Assembly (NCBI GenBank): GCA_017991555.1 | Contig: JAGOQM010000001.1 | Coordinates: 310,001 to 374,000 of the forward strand | DNA: 64,000 nucleotides | Direction of reading: 5' to 3' | Source of the DNA: Neisseriaceae bacterium | GTDB taxonomy: Bacteria; Pseudomonadota; Gammaproteobacteria; Burkholderiales; Neisseriaceae | Shown: positions 55,001 through 62,196 of the stretch, piece after piece | How the letters are laid out: the number at the start of each line of letters is the position of its first letter | How positions within the stretch are numbered: the first letter of the stretch is position 1 | The notes under the pieces: generated by a model | Seen by the model: only the letters and a program-made list of their open reading frames with translations | The model's database searches: none | What the model was told of the DNA's origin: nothing | Program-made: the position numbers and the translations under genes

Positions 55001-55727
55001 CGTCAAACACCGACATGTCGTGATGTAGGGCCGACACCCCGAGCAGCACCAACGGCGCCGAGGCTGAAAACAAGCTGGCACGGCTATAGGCAATGGCGTT
55101 CAACACCCCTGCCCATTCAATCATGACGCCTTTGGGCTGGCCCGTGGTGCCTGAGGTGTAAATCACATAGGCCAAATCGGTTAGGCCAGCGTGATGACCG
55201 GGCAAAGACTGTGGGCTGGGCAACGCGCCTTGGGTCAGCAAAGCCGCCTGCTCGGACAGGTTCAACACCTGCACGCCCTTTAGGTCGGCCACCAAATCTT
55301 GGGTCTGATCGTTGACGATGACGACGCTGGGCCGAGCATCCTGCAAGATGGCGTGCAGGCGCGCCAGCGGCTGCGCCGTGTCCAAAGGCAAATACGCCGC
55401 CCCAGCGGCCACAATGCCCCACACGGACACCACCTGTAGCTGCCCCTTGGGCAGTAAAATGGCCACGATGGGTGGCTCAGCGCCTGCCACCTGCTGGCTC
55501 AAATAGGCACCGAGCCGACTGCTTTGGGCGCATAAATCCTGATGGCTCAGCAGGCCGTCGCCGGCAATGACGGCGGTTTGCTGGGCTTGACCGGGCTGGG
55601 CCAGCCGTTCCACAAACTGCTGATACAGCGGTCGCTGATCATGGGGCGTGGCCACGTGGTTAAACTGATTTCGCATGGCTAATTGGGCTGCTGGCGCCGG
55701 CTGGCTGGTTTTGATGGCATTAAGCAT
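49011..55727 (-). CDS. Nonribosomal peptide synthetase A-PCP-C-A-PCP-C-PCP
   Basis: A 2238-residue protein. Order: A1 (~20-540; YTSGTTGQPKGVM, GGPTETTMWN), PCP1 (GGDSLLL, Ser586), C1 (HHIIFDGVS ~780), A2 (~1130-1600; YTSGSTGASKAV ~1242, YGASEMSAD, GGKVDRR), PCP2 (GGHSVLA, ~1637), C2 (HHMIMDAWS ~1826) and PCP3 (EQGGHSMN, ~2190) at the C-terminus. A1 has no C domain before it, so it looks like a loading module; it is nearly identical to the A domain of the next protein. A2 lacks the usual Asp235 and reads V-D-A-T-I-S-I-A-D-K, a beta-alanine-type code. The last module lacks an A domain, so PCP3 needs loading in trans. Start overlaps the PKS stop by 8 bases; the stop overlaps the next start. Confidence 0.93.
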   Translation of the reverse strand: MLNAIKTSQPAPAAQLAMRNQFNHVATPHDQRPLYQQFVERLAQPGQAQQTAVIAGDGLLSHQDLCAQSSRLGAYLSQQVAGAEPPIVAILLPKGQLQVVSVWGIVAAGAAYLPLDTAQPLARLHAILQDARPSVVIVNDQTQDLVADLKGVQVLNLSEQAALLTQGALPSPQSLPGHHAGLTDLAYVIYTSGTTGQPKGVMIEWAGVLNAIAYSRASLFSASAPLVLLGVSALHHDMSVFDVLGVMVCGGTLVLPPEAERKNPEAWARLINQHAVTGWVSVPAMMEMLLTWSEYKAYRFDSLRTVLLGGDWLPLPLPDRIRALCAAEVTLFSVGGPTETTMWNIAHQIEGQEAGWASVPYGRPLSHCGYHILDESLLDVPDWVVGELYCSGVSLARGYLNDAARTAERFIVHPVSGERLYRSGDLGFYHPDGRIEFVGRQDGQLKVRGNRIEAGEVRAHLEGWPEVSRAVVYLSDGQQLVAALLLRPGVAKLSQDELYARAKGQLAEAMIPSLWLQLSELPLTGNGKVDMKALLALAQTTTTEVEDAPDRGLNETEVRLAALWAELLGQGPDQGDGHFFALGGDSLLLIRLLSRIQAEFKVGVTLPDLLTHLTLSEQAELVARKAAPVSPAAMATGPLSVSAQQSLPLSSSQRGFWFQMALDASADQTKYTIALCFAVTGELDVLRLQQAVAVLLQRHRLLRSRIVLSADGDPCLQVAAHTIGLRFTDLSGLTDEVAQQRLRQCQQAELTQAINIQQDPLFNIHLIRLSDQAHQLHLRVHHIIFDGVSCDVLLRELLAIYHHKNLAPLSVDYVDYIQWEQSAAQQAHLQSGMAYWQRRLHGMAPLTLPHLAAEADAAANGSRFCQIDSATVDALKTFAGQHQSTLFTAFALALQLVLARFKNDGDVAFGTYVSNRGNRTFAQSIGNFINLLTLRFDFDLNATVAEAMARSHRQIAEDFAWQQVPFEAVVEACNPDRAVGRHPFFDVSLVFNDGVLQAGYQDEGIDLSLLIGVDRGMASHRTDIEFWLYPTPEGLLCEVNYAQQKVGDHLVEAMLQGFKHVLTAMTTAAPQSVLSSLPLYAHGSALSVAQGDALEFDDQPISAILAHKAETHPEQIVYTDAGVDYTYAQLSRRSQALAAALLAKGVRAEDRVGILLPYGIELIIASLAALRVGGTLLLLDTIDSTERMGTLLRQAEATLVITDDAHMASLPSDQSRFSLSSFDFEGAHEAVPIAETDRVYLVYTSGSTGASKAVVGRRFGLLNRIYWAERQYPSHPSDVGMLKTSVSFVDIYAELFTPIVLGCRAVIAEDDVRKDPAALVDYVSQQQVTHITLTPTLLLEMCTALTRRQAVLTSLQQIIISGELLFSQLTQRARACMPRARLINIYGASEMSADIMAYEVTGAEDGLIPAGTLLSHASARIVNADGWILPKGCMGELYCGGPVLAHGYALACAEQAQRFFIEQGQYWFKTGDYGFINDEGQMVVLGRRDDQVKIRGVRIDLRAIDRVVSACAGVSAACSATVVAHNGDLVLGVLVVMAAGVTQAQIYAELRDVLPRSSMPSMMVAVADMPKLSGGKVDRRAVATLLADNYAVTQGLQAGDVLPRTVIEQKIASLWRSLLGIEADIGIHQNFFMLGGHSVLATRLLNGLKTEFKVALALVDMFQAPTIAQQAELVEALPEAQALAWTVVDRAGHHPLSDNQLGAWYTHKTSRQHDLSNHLALMYDVKGALDPQRLQQALNQLVMRHEALRTAFEVVGTQPLKKINPFGFIGLAYKECDDVMAESLIEHNRLMAQPFDLSNPPLVRIMLLTQKTGVGEAGHSMLVLVAHHMIMDAWSLQVFFRDLSRLYHGEVLEPLAYQGVDYHYLKHHHPSLMAESERLQAFWQNHLAGMPPCLNLPVDAPRAPQQTRSGRTLFMDVPDALLQGIGQLAMAHQVGAYHVFISGLIMTLSLWCDEQDVVIGGGVAGRHHQALEGVIDFFSDVVPFRGQLAAQGTLSSHLAQLLVAVSESLAHQQHSFTQIAQQLNHPRSPLYHPVVQVICTHQNLVEDLYFDDAALALFIHQAPTPKTVRFDLSLFLFEHNQHMKLVIDYADQLFHQDSIEQFLRAYLQVLNALVTAPEQRLSSLSACLPQARTTTVAAVPPTSDTLMSPPADLGQRARPSKALLLRVLTEGMQDILGRKIRTDVSMFEQGGHSMNLIAYQIYLEQALGFEVDIGILIGYPTIDLLVDYLFDTVNEGNG
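54023..55666. repeat. 1.64-kb near-identical adenylation tract, copy in the A-PCP-C gene
   Basis: Partner of 45897-47540. The N-terminal linker QFNHVATPHDQRPLYQQF is kept in both, showing that A1 here still carries the piece that in the other gene joins a Cy domain to its A domain. Confidence 0.85.
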
Positions 55728-58629
55728 GTTTCTCTACGTCCTCTAATTTGGCCCACAATAAATGACTCAGATGTCTAGGTGTTCTAGACGTCATGAATTC
55801 AAGCATGTCAATCGGTACATTCAGGGATTGCGTCAGCGCCGCCTGTATTTGAATCGCGGCCAAAGAAGTCCCGCCCATTAAAAAGAAGTCGTCCTCTGCG
55901 TCAACGCACGCGCGACCCAAATAGGTTTGCCAACAGGTACAGACCGCATTGAGTACGTCCGTCTGCGTCATCGCCTCACCCATGGGCACAGCGTCGGGCA
56001 CGTTTGGCGCATTGAGCGGCACCGCTGCCGCAGTCGTCTGCGCTGCCGCCTCATTAGGCGCCAGCCAATGCCGCGTTTTTTTAAACGGGTAACCGCTGAA
56101 AGGCACTCTAGCCTGTGGGGCAGACAGCACCGTCGCGTCAGGCACACAGCCATGTTGGTACAGTAAGGCTAAGGCCTGTAAAAACTGTACCTGTTCAGAT
56201 TGCGATGGCTTAGGCGCCGTGGCCACCACGATGGGTTGCGCCTGCAATAAGGCGGCCAATGACGAGACGGGGCCCACCTCCACTGCCAAATTAAAGGCTT
56301 CATCGCCTATGGCGGCACACAGCGCCTCATCAAATAAGGTGGGCGACAACAAATGCCGAACCCAATAATCGACGTCAGGGGCAACCTGCAAGCGCTGGCC
56401 CGTCAAGGTGCTGTACATGGCGACTTGCAGCGTGCCCGTAGGCGCCCAGCCTAAGCTGAGTAACTGTTGCTTCAGAGCGGCGGCCACGGGGGCCAATAAG
56501 GGTGAATGAAAAGCATGCGTGACGTTGAGGCGGGTGACGGCTAAGCCACGACTGTGGCATTGCTGCTCGTATGGGCCTAAGTCCGTTTTCAGGCCCGCAA
56601 TCACCTGTACGCCCGGCGCATTTTTGGCCGCCACCACCAAGCCCTCAGGCAGTTCGGGCAGGTCCCTGGCGGGTGCAAACACCACCAGCATGCCGCCTAG
56701 GCCAGAAGGCGATTGTTCGAAGGCGGCCCCTCGGAGTCGAGCCAAGGTTAACGCCTCGGTGACCGTCAGCGCCCCCGCGAAACAGGCCGCCGCGATCTCG
56801 CCAATGCTATGCCCTAGCACACAGCTGATCGGCATGCCTAAGGCCTGCCATAGTTTAGATTGTGCATATTGACACATAAAAATAGCCGGCTGCAGCACGG
56901 CGGGCCGACTTAAATCCCATGCGTCTGGCCGCTGTGGCCAGATTTGCTCGGCCAATTCATGGCCCAATATGTGGCGGCACTCATCAATCGCCTGCCGAAA
57001 AACGGGGTAGGCATCATAGAGCTGTCGCCCAATTTGCTGCGTGATTTGGCCACCTTGGCCGGTAAACACTAGGCCACACTTAGGATCGTCATGAATGTTC
57101 TGGGGCTGGCTAAACAACGCCTTAGGCAAGGCGGTGGGCGATTCAATCACGCAGGTGGCGCGAACGTCGAAATGTTTGCGCCCCACCAAAGACGTATAGG
57201 CCACGGCAGCCATTTGAGATGGGTTTTGAATTAAATCTGCGTGAATTTGCTGCGTCAACGTGGCCAGCTGGGCCTCGCTTTGGGCCGAAGCAAAAACCAG
57301 CTGCGGGCCTGTTGCGGCGTTCAATGACGGGAGGGCTTGCCGTGGTGGCTCCTCCAACAGCACATGAACATTGGTGCCGCCAAAACCAAACGAGCTTAAA
57401 CCCGCTCGTCGCACACGATCAGGGCGTCGCGGCCAAGGCAGCGTCACCTTATTGATCGCAAACTGCGCCTCATTCAAACCAATGTGCGCATTCAAACGTT
57501 CAAAATGCGCCAACGGCGGAATCGCCTCATGCTTAAAAGACAGCAGAATTTTGATTAAGCCAGCCAGCCCAGCGCAAGAAGAAGTATGGCCGATATTGGC
57601 CTTTACTGAACCCAATACGCACGGATGAGGACGGGCTTGGCCATAAATGCTCTTTAAGGCCGTGATCTCAACGGGATCCCCTAACCTGGTTCCGGTGCCG
57701 TGTAACTCAACGTAGTCGATGTCGGCTGGCGTCAGGCCCGAATGCCTAAAGGCCGATTTAATGGCCTCACTTTGGCCCTTAATGCCTGGCGCCATAAAAT
57801 CTTGTTTTTGATGGCCGTCGTTGTTTACCCCCACCCCTCGAATCACGCCCCAAATAGGGTCTTGATCCGCCACCGCATCCGTGAAACGCTTGAGCACCAC
57901 GGACACCACCGCACTGCCCACCACAATGCCACTGGCGCGCTCATCCAAAGGACGGCACACACCGTCTTGGGCGTGCATTAAGCCGGCCTGATACAAATAA
58001 CCCGTTGCGCTGATCGCCAGCCTAGAGGCCGCCACAACCGCCACGTCACAGGCCTTTAACTGTAGGTTCTGACACGCCACCGCCAGAGCCGATAAACCCG
58101 TAGAGCACGCGGTTTGAATATTTAAAACCGGGCCCGAAAACCCCAGTTTATAAGCAACCCAATTGGCCAAAAAATCTTGGCCATTTTGGGTAAAAGCTTC
58201 TAACAGCTTAGGTAGGTTGGTGCGATCGGCCAAATAGTCGGGCATCAGTTTTTCGAGCAGGTATTCAGAAAAATCTTTGCCGGCAAACACCCCCACGGTT
58301 TGGTCTCGCCCTAATCGCGAAGGCGCGTAGCCCGCATTTTCAATCGCATGCCAAACCGATTCCAGTATTTTTCGGTTTTGCGGGTCAAAAACTTTGGCCA
58401 TCTGTGGGCTGACCCCAAAAAAATCAGCGTCAAAAGCAGCCACATCATCCAGCATCATGACGCTCGGCACGTAATCAGGATGATCGATCAGCGCCTCTGC
58501 CACACCAGCTTTAAGTAAATCTTCACGGCTGAGCGACGTGCTCAACGCTTCACCATTGGCTAAATGAGTCCAAAATTGACTTAAATCTGCCGTTTTAGGA
58601 AACAGCCCATCCACCCCCACAATTGCCAT
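55720..58629 (-). CDS. Type I polyketide synthase module KS-AT-ACP
   Basis: About 969 residues. KS at ~1-425 with Cys175 in QTACSTGLSA, His in ELHGTGTRLGDPVE (~309) and KANIGHTSS. AT at ~505-800 with GHSIGEIAAA (Ser ~608) and HAFHSP, the malonyl-CoA type signature. ACP at ~890-960 with FFLMGGTSLAAIQ (Ser922). There is no ketoreductase, dehydratase or enoylreductase, so a beta-keto unit would remain unless reduced in trans. It should extend a carrier-bound acyl or peptidyl chain by one malonate. I start at 58629 (MAIVGVDGLF), five bases after AGAGG; upstream in-frame codons would run into the Fur box and promoter. First gene of the operon. Confidence 0.92.
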   Translation of the reverse strand: MAIVGVDGLFPKTADLSQFWTHLANGEALSTSLSREDLLKAGVAEALIDHPDYVPSVMMLDDVAAFDADFFGVSPQMAKVFDPQNRKILESVWHAIENAGYAPSRLGRDQTVGVFAGKDFSEYLLEKLMPDYLADRTNLPKLLEAFTQNGQDFLANWVAYKLGFSGPVLNIQTACSTGLSALAVACQNLQLKACDVAVVAASRLAISATGYLYQAGLMHAQDGVCRPLDERASGIVVGSAVVSVVLKRFTDAVADQDPIWGVIRGVGVNNDGHQKQDFMAPGIKGQSEAIKSAFRHSGLTPADIDYVELHGTGTRLGDPVEITALKSIYGQARPHPCVLGSVKANIGHTSSCAGLAGLIKILLSFKHEAIPPLAHFERLNAHIGLNEAQFAINKVTLPWPRRPDRVRRAGLSSFGFGGTNVHVLLEEPPRQALPSLNAATGPQLVFASAQSEAQLATLTQQIHADLIQNPSQMAAVAYTSLVGRKHFDVRATCVIESPTALPKALFSQPQNIHDDPKCGLVFTGQGGQITQQIGRQLYDAYPVFRQAIDECRHILGHELAEQIWPQRPDAWDLSRPAVLQPAIFMCQYAQSKLWQALGMPISCVLGHSIGEIAAACFAGALTVTEALTLARLRGAAFEQSPSGLGGMLVVFAPARDLPELPEGLVVAAKNAPGVQVIAGLKTDLGPYEQQCHSRGLAVTRLNVTHAFHSPLLAPVAAALKQQLLSLGWAPTGTLQVAMYSTLTGQRLQVAPDVDYWVRHLLSPTLFDEALCAAIGDEAFNLAVEVGPVSSLAALLQAQPIVVATAPKPSQSEQVQFLQALALLYQHGCVPDATVLSAPQARVPFSGYPFKKTRHWLAPNEAAAQTTAAAVPLNAPNVPDAVPMGEAMTQTDVLNAVCTCWQTYLGRACVDAEDDFFLMGGTSLAAIQIQAALTQSLNVPIDMLEFMTSRTPRHLSHLLWAKLEDVEKHA

Positions 58630-58755
58630 CATCGCCTCTTGCTCAGAAATATCCAAAATACGGCCTTTCTTTGTGTGACATAAAAATGAATTCAGTAAGG
58701 TCTTTCGATCGCTTAAACAGCCCAAAAACCGGCATGCTAAAACGCTAATGCAATT

Positions 58756-58774
58756 AATAATGATTATTATTAAT
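58756..58774. promoter_or_regulatory. Fur-box-like site of the PKS-NRPS operon
   Basis: The 19 bases (minus strand, with AATAATCATTATT at the core) match the E. coli consensus at about 15 of 19 positions by eye, and lie in a longer AT palindrome. The site starts a few bases downstream of the -10 of the minus-strand promoter, the usual place for Fur repression. It could also affect the divergent plus-strand run at 59013. Confidence 0.7.
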
Positions 58775-58780
58775 ATTGAC

Positions 58781-58810
58781 ATCATAAATAGTTTATCTAT
58801 AATGAGTCAA
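58781..58810 (-). promoter_or_regulatory. Promoter of the PKS-NRPS operon
   Basis: Minus strand: TTGACT (58805-58810), 18-base spacer, TATGAT (58781-58786). Five of six matches in each hexamer. Confidence 0.7.
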
Positions 58811-59012
58811 CAACCAGATGGCATGGATATGGATATAAAATAAAATAGTATATTAATAACAAGCCATTAGAATTTAAAAATATATAAAAATGGCTATTTG
58901 GGTGTAGAACCAAGCCCATCGGCCGAAGAGCCATAAAAAAAACAAATACAAAAAAACAACACGCCTCACCAAACCGCTTCTCTTGAACCCCTCACTTTTC
59001 ATGTAGACGATT

Positions 59013-59780
59013 ATGCCTAATACAACCTCGCGGGTAGCCCATCAGGCCGACCAGTCCATCAATTTGTTTTGCCTGCCTTCAGCGGGCAGCAGCGCCTCTA
59101 TGTATGCCTCGTGGGCCAAACATGCGCCCAAGTGGCTCCACATCTGCCCCATTGAATACCCTGGCCACGGCGCGCGCATCAAAGAGCGTTTGGTGCATGA
59201 CCCCATGCAGCTCACACAGGAGCTGACTGAAACCATTTTGGCGCATGGCCAGAAAAAATTTGCCCTCTTCGGCCACAGCTTGGGCACGGCCCTCATCTGG
59301 CGCATTGTTAAAGAACTACAAAATAGAGGCCTAGAACACATGCTGGGCCTCATCGTGATCAGTGGCCGCCGCGAAACCAGCACGTTAAAAAAAGAGCTCA
59401 AGCACAGACACTTATTGCCTCGACAGGCCTTCATTGAGGCGGTTTCCCGCTACGCCGGCCTGCCGCAGGAACTGTTGGCGCAAGATGATGTTTTGGATTT
59501 TTTCCTACCCATTTTAAGAAATGATTTTCATTTGAATGATTTCTTAATGGACGATGAACCCGTGCTCACAACCTGCCCCCTCATCGCCATCGCCGGTGAA
59601 AGCGACCCGGACATTCCCTCATCAGCCATGATGAATAAATGGGCGGCTTATTCTAGGGCCTGGCTAGGCTATCACCCTCTGCCTGGCGATCATTTTTATT
59701 TAAATGGCACGGAAAACATACAAAGTATTCTGTCTTTAATCACTGAATACGCCTACTTCATCCCCAGAGCAAATGAGTGA
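59013..59780 (+). CDS. Type II thioesterase (GrsT/RifR-like)
   Basis: A 255-residue alpha/beta hydrolase. Motifs: NLFCLPSAGSSASMYASWA (oxyanion segment), PIEYPGHGARIKE, the nucleophile in FALFGHSLGTAL, GESDPDIP and the catalytic His in GDHFYLNG. Type II thioesterases clear stalled or wrongly primed groups from carrier domains of PKS/NRPS lines. No thioesterase domain exists within the synthetases here, so it might also take part in release. It starts the plus-strand run divergent from the synthetase operon. Confidence 0.92.
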   Translation: MPNTTSRVAHQADQSINLFCLPSAGSSASMYASWAKHAPKWLHICPIEYPGHGARIKERLVHDPMQLTQELTETILAHGQKKFALFGHSLGTALIWRIVKELQNRGLEHMLGLIVISGRRETSTLKKELKHRHLLPRQAFIEAVSRYAGLPQELLAQDDVLDFFLPILRNDFHLNDFLMDDEPVLTTCPLIAIAGESDPDIPSSAMMNKWAAYSRAWLGYHPLPGDHFYLNGTENIQSILSLITEYAYFIPRANE

Positions 59781-59858
59781 TCCTAATCCACCGCAGTCCT
59801 GCCCAAGCCTAACCAGCCCCAACGTTTTTTAACCCTTTATTCAAATTGGCGAAAAGTT

Positions 59859-62108
59859 ATGTTCCAGCGACCCTTACTCCCTCAGAAACCCCTTGTCAGC
59901 CTCATAGAGAAAACGTTTATCGTCACCCTGTGTCTGCCCATGACGCTTTACGCACAAGACACAGTCCCCAACGCAGACCAGCCGGAAGCAGAAATTGCAA
60001 ACGTCGTGGTTACCGCACCCACGCGGTTACTGCCAGCAGGCATTGTCAATCGCAAAGCCAGTGTCGGCATACTCGGCAACCTCGATTACATGAACAACCC
60101 TTACAACGTCATCAGCTATGGCCGCACCGCCATTCAAAACCAGCAGGCGCGTAGCGTCGGGGGCTTCATCAATAAATATGATGCCTCCATCAACGTTTTA
60201 GGCAGCGACACCTATGCCGTAGACGTCATGACCGTCCGGGGCATTTTTGTCAGCCCTATGGGCACCAGCGTCAATGGCCTGGCTGGCATGGCGGGCTATC
60301 ACAAAATTCCCTCTAACGGCATCGAAGCCATTCAGGTCACCAAAGGCCCTTCAGCCATGCTCAAAGGAGTCTCGCTATCAAATTCCGTCGGCGGCGACGT
60401 CAACTTAACCACCAAACGCGCAGGCAATGAGCCGCTAAACGAAATTGGCCTGAGCTTTCTGGCCCGTAACCGCTTAGGCGGTACCTTAGACATAGGGAGG
60501 CGCTTTGGTCCTGAGCAAGAATGGGGGGTGCGCTTTAACTCGGAGTACCGTGAAGGTGATGGCATGCGGCAAAAGCAAGAAGAAAAGACCACCCTCAACG
60601 CTTTAGCGCTGGATTACCGTTCGGATCGGTTTAGGGCTTCGATTGACGCCATGGTGAATAATGCCAATGCGTCTGCCAATCGTGGCGTGCTGATGAGCGA
60701 CGCGACCCAAGGCGTCGCTAGCATCAATGGCCAGCTGCCGCCGGCGCCCAATGGCAAGATCAACTTTGACCAAAGCTGGATCAAACAAAAAAGCCGTGAC
60801 CGCATGATTATGGGCCGGCTTGAGTTCGATGTGACGGATGACCTCATGGCCTATGGCACCTTAGGCTATTCGACTAACTTTTTGGCGGCGCCGAACATTG
60901 GCAACTGGTTTATAACCAAACCTCTGGACCCAAATGCCATTTTTGGCAGCTTCAGCCCTGCTGCTTTATCTAACTTTAAAACCAAGCGCAAGACTGTCAG
61001 CAGCGAAATTGGCGCAAACGGCACTTTTAACTGGGGCCAAATTCAGCATAACTGGGGCATCTCTGGCACCCTATCGCAATATAAAGAAAACGTAGGGAGC
61101 AGCTTCTATACCCTACCTGACGATTGCAAGGGCTCCACCATCACCAACGTCACCAACTGTGAGTTTGACGTCAACAGCAACACACCCTTTCACATCATTG
61201 ACAACCGCATTCGCGGCCGCCTGGCCAGCATTGCCGTAGCCGATACCATCACCTTCTGGGATGGTAAGCTACAAACCACCTTGGGCGTGCGCCAGCAGCA
61301 AATTAAAAACAAGTCTTACTCCAACGGCACCACCACTGATCGTTCCCAGACCGCCACCACGCCCACCATTGGCATCGTTTTTAAGCCGGTCAATAACCTA
61401 TCCATTTATGGCAACTACGTAGAAGCGCTAGCGCCAGGCGACGCCGCACCCTTTAATGCCACCAATGCTGGTGAGGTCATGAGTCCTTATAAAACCAAGC
61501 AAAAAGAGCTGGGCATTAAAAAAGACTTTGGCAGTTGGTTGGCCTCCGCCGCCGTGTTTGAAATTGAACGCGCCAGCGGCTTGATTGATCACGACACCCT
61601 CGTCTTCTCATCCGATGGCAAACGGCGCAACCGCGGCGTTGAGCTGAGTTTTTCAGGCGAACCTTTATCTGGCTTGCGCTTGAGCTCTAGCACGGCCTGG
61701 ATTAAATCTAAGCGCATCAATTACGACCCAAACTCTTTTAGCGGATCGGACGTTTTCCCCGCCCCAAAATTCTCCAGCAAGCTTAATCTCGAATGGGACA
61801 TCCCCAATGCTCGTCAGCTGACGCTGTTAGGCTCGGTCATTCATACGGGTAAAACCACAGTGGATGGCTATGATTTTTATACCGGCCAAACCGTCCCCAC
61901 CAAGGTGCCGGCGTGGACCCGCGTTGACCTTGGCGTCGTCGGTAAATTCAACAACCTTCTGGGCAAAGAAACCACGCTCCAGCTGACGCTGGAGAACGCC
62001 TTCAATAAACGCTATTGGAGCGTAGGCGACTTTAACGACACCAACGTGACCGTTTTAGATCACGCCACCTCAAGAGCCCTTTTACTCACGCTTAAAACCA
62101 AGCTATAG
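59859..62108 (+). CDS. TonB-dependent siderophore receptor
   Basis: A 749-residue outer-membrane receptor with signal peptide (hydrophobic TFIVTLCLPMTLYA), a TonB-box-like IANVVVTAP and a plug domain: DVMTVRGIFVSPMGTSVNG, GIEAIQVTKGPSAMLKGVS, VGGDVNLTTKRA. The barrel ends in LLTLKTKL, lacking the usual terminal aromatic. This plug style (hydroxamate/mixed-type receptors of the FhuA/FpvA group) differs from the FepA-like receptor at 35303. Its place beside the thioesterase and exporters suggests it takes up the ferric form of the product made by this locus. Confidence 0.9.
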   Translation: MFQRPLLPQKPLVSLIEKTFIVTLCLPMTLYAQDTVPNADQPEAEIANVVVTAPTRLLPAGIVNRKASVGILGNLDYMNNPYNVISYGRTAIQNQQARSVGGFINKYDASINVLGSDTYAVDVMTVRGIFVSPMGTSVNGLAGMAGYHKIPSNGIEAIQVTKGPSAMLKGVSLSNSVGGDVNLTTKRAGNEPLNEIGLSFLARNRLGGTLDIGRRFGPEQEWGVRFNSEYREGDGMRQKQEEKTTLNALALDYRSDRFRASIDAMVNNANASANRGVLMSDATQGVASINGQLPPAPNGKINFDQSWIKQKSRDRMIMGRLEFDVTDDLMAYGTLGYSTNFLAAPNIGNWFITKPLDPNAIFGSFSPAALSNFKTKRKTVSSEIGANGTFNWGQIQHNWGISGTLSQYKENVGSSFYTLPDDCKGSTITNVTNCEFDVNSNTPFHIIDNRIRGRLASIAVADTITFWDGKLQTTLGVRQQQIKNKSYSNGTTTDRSQTATTPTIGIVFKPVNNLSIYGNYVEALAPGDAAPFNATNAGEVMSPYKTKQKELGIKKDFGSWLASAAVFEIERASGLIDHDTLVFSSDGKRRNRGVELSFSGEPLSGLRLSSSTAWIKSKRINYDPNSFSGSDVFPAPKFSSKLNLEWDIPNARQLTLLGSVIHTGKTTVDGYDFYTGQTVPTKVPAWTRVDLGVVGKFNNLLGKETTLQLTLENAFNKRYWSVGDFNDTNVTVLDHATSRALLLTLKTKL

Positions 62109-62196
62109 GCCTAACCAAGGACGCGATGCAGCCGCCGAGCGTCCTTTAAGCGCCGACACTTTAGTCCGATTGTTTACATTAGAGAAGCCACCAACC

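Noticed and set aside
44389..55727. Numerous 60-120 codon frames on the plus strand within the NRPS genes
   Set aside because: They are shadows of GC-rich third positions of long minus-strand genes; pairs of them repeat only because the adenylation tract is duplicated.
58630..58785. N-terminal extension of the PKS gene up to 58785
   Set aside because: It would encode an Ile-rich stretch from the Fur box and promoter itself; AGAGG before 58629 and the KS family N-terminus support the shorter form.
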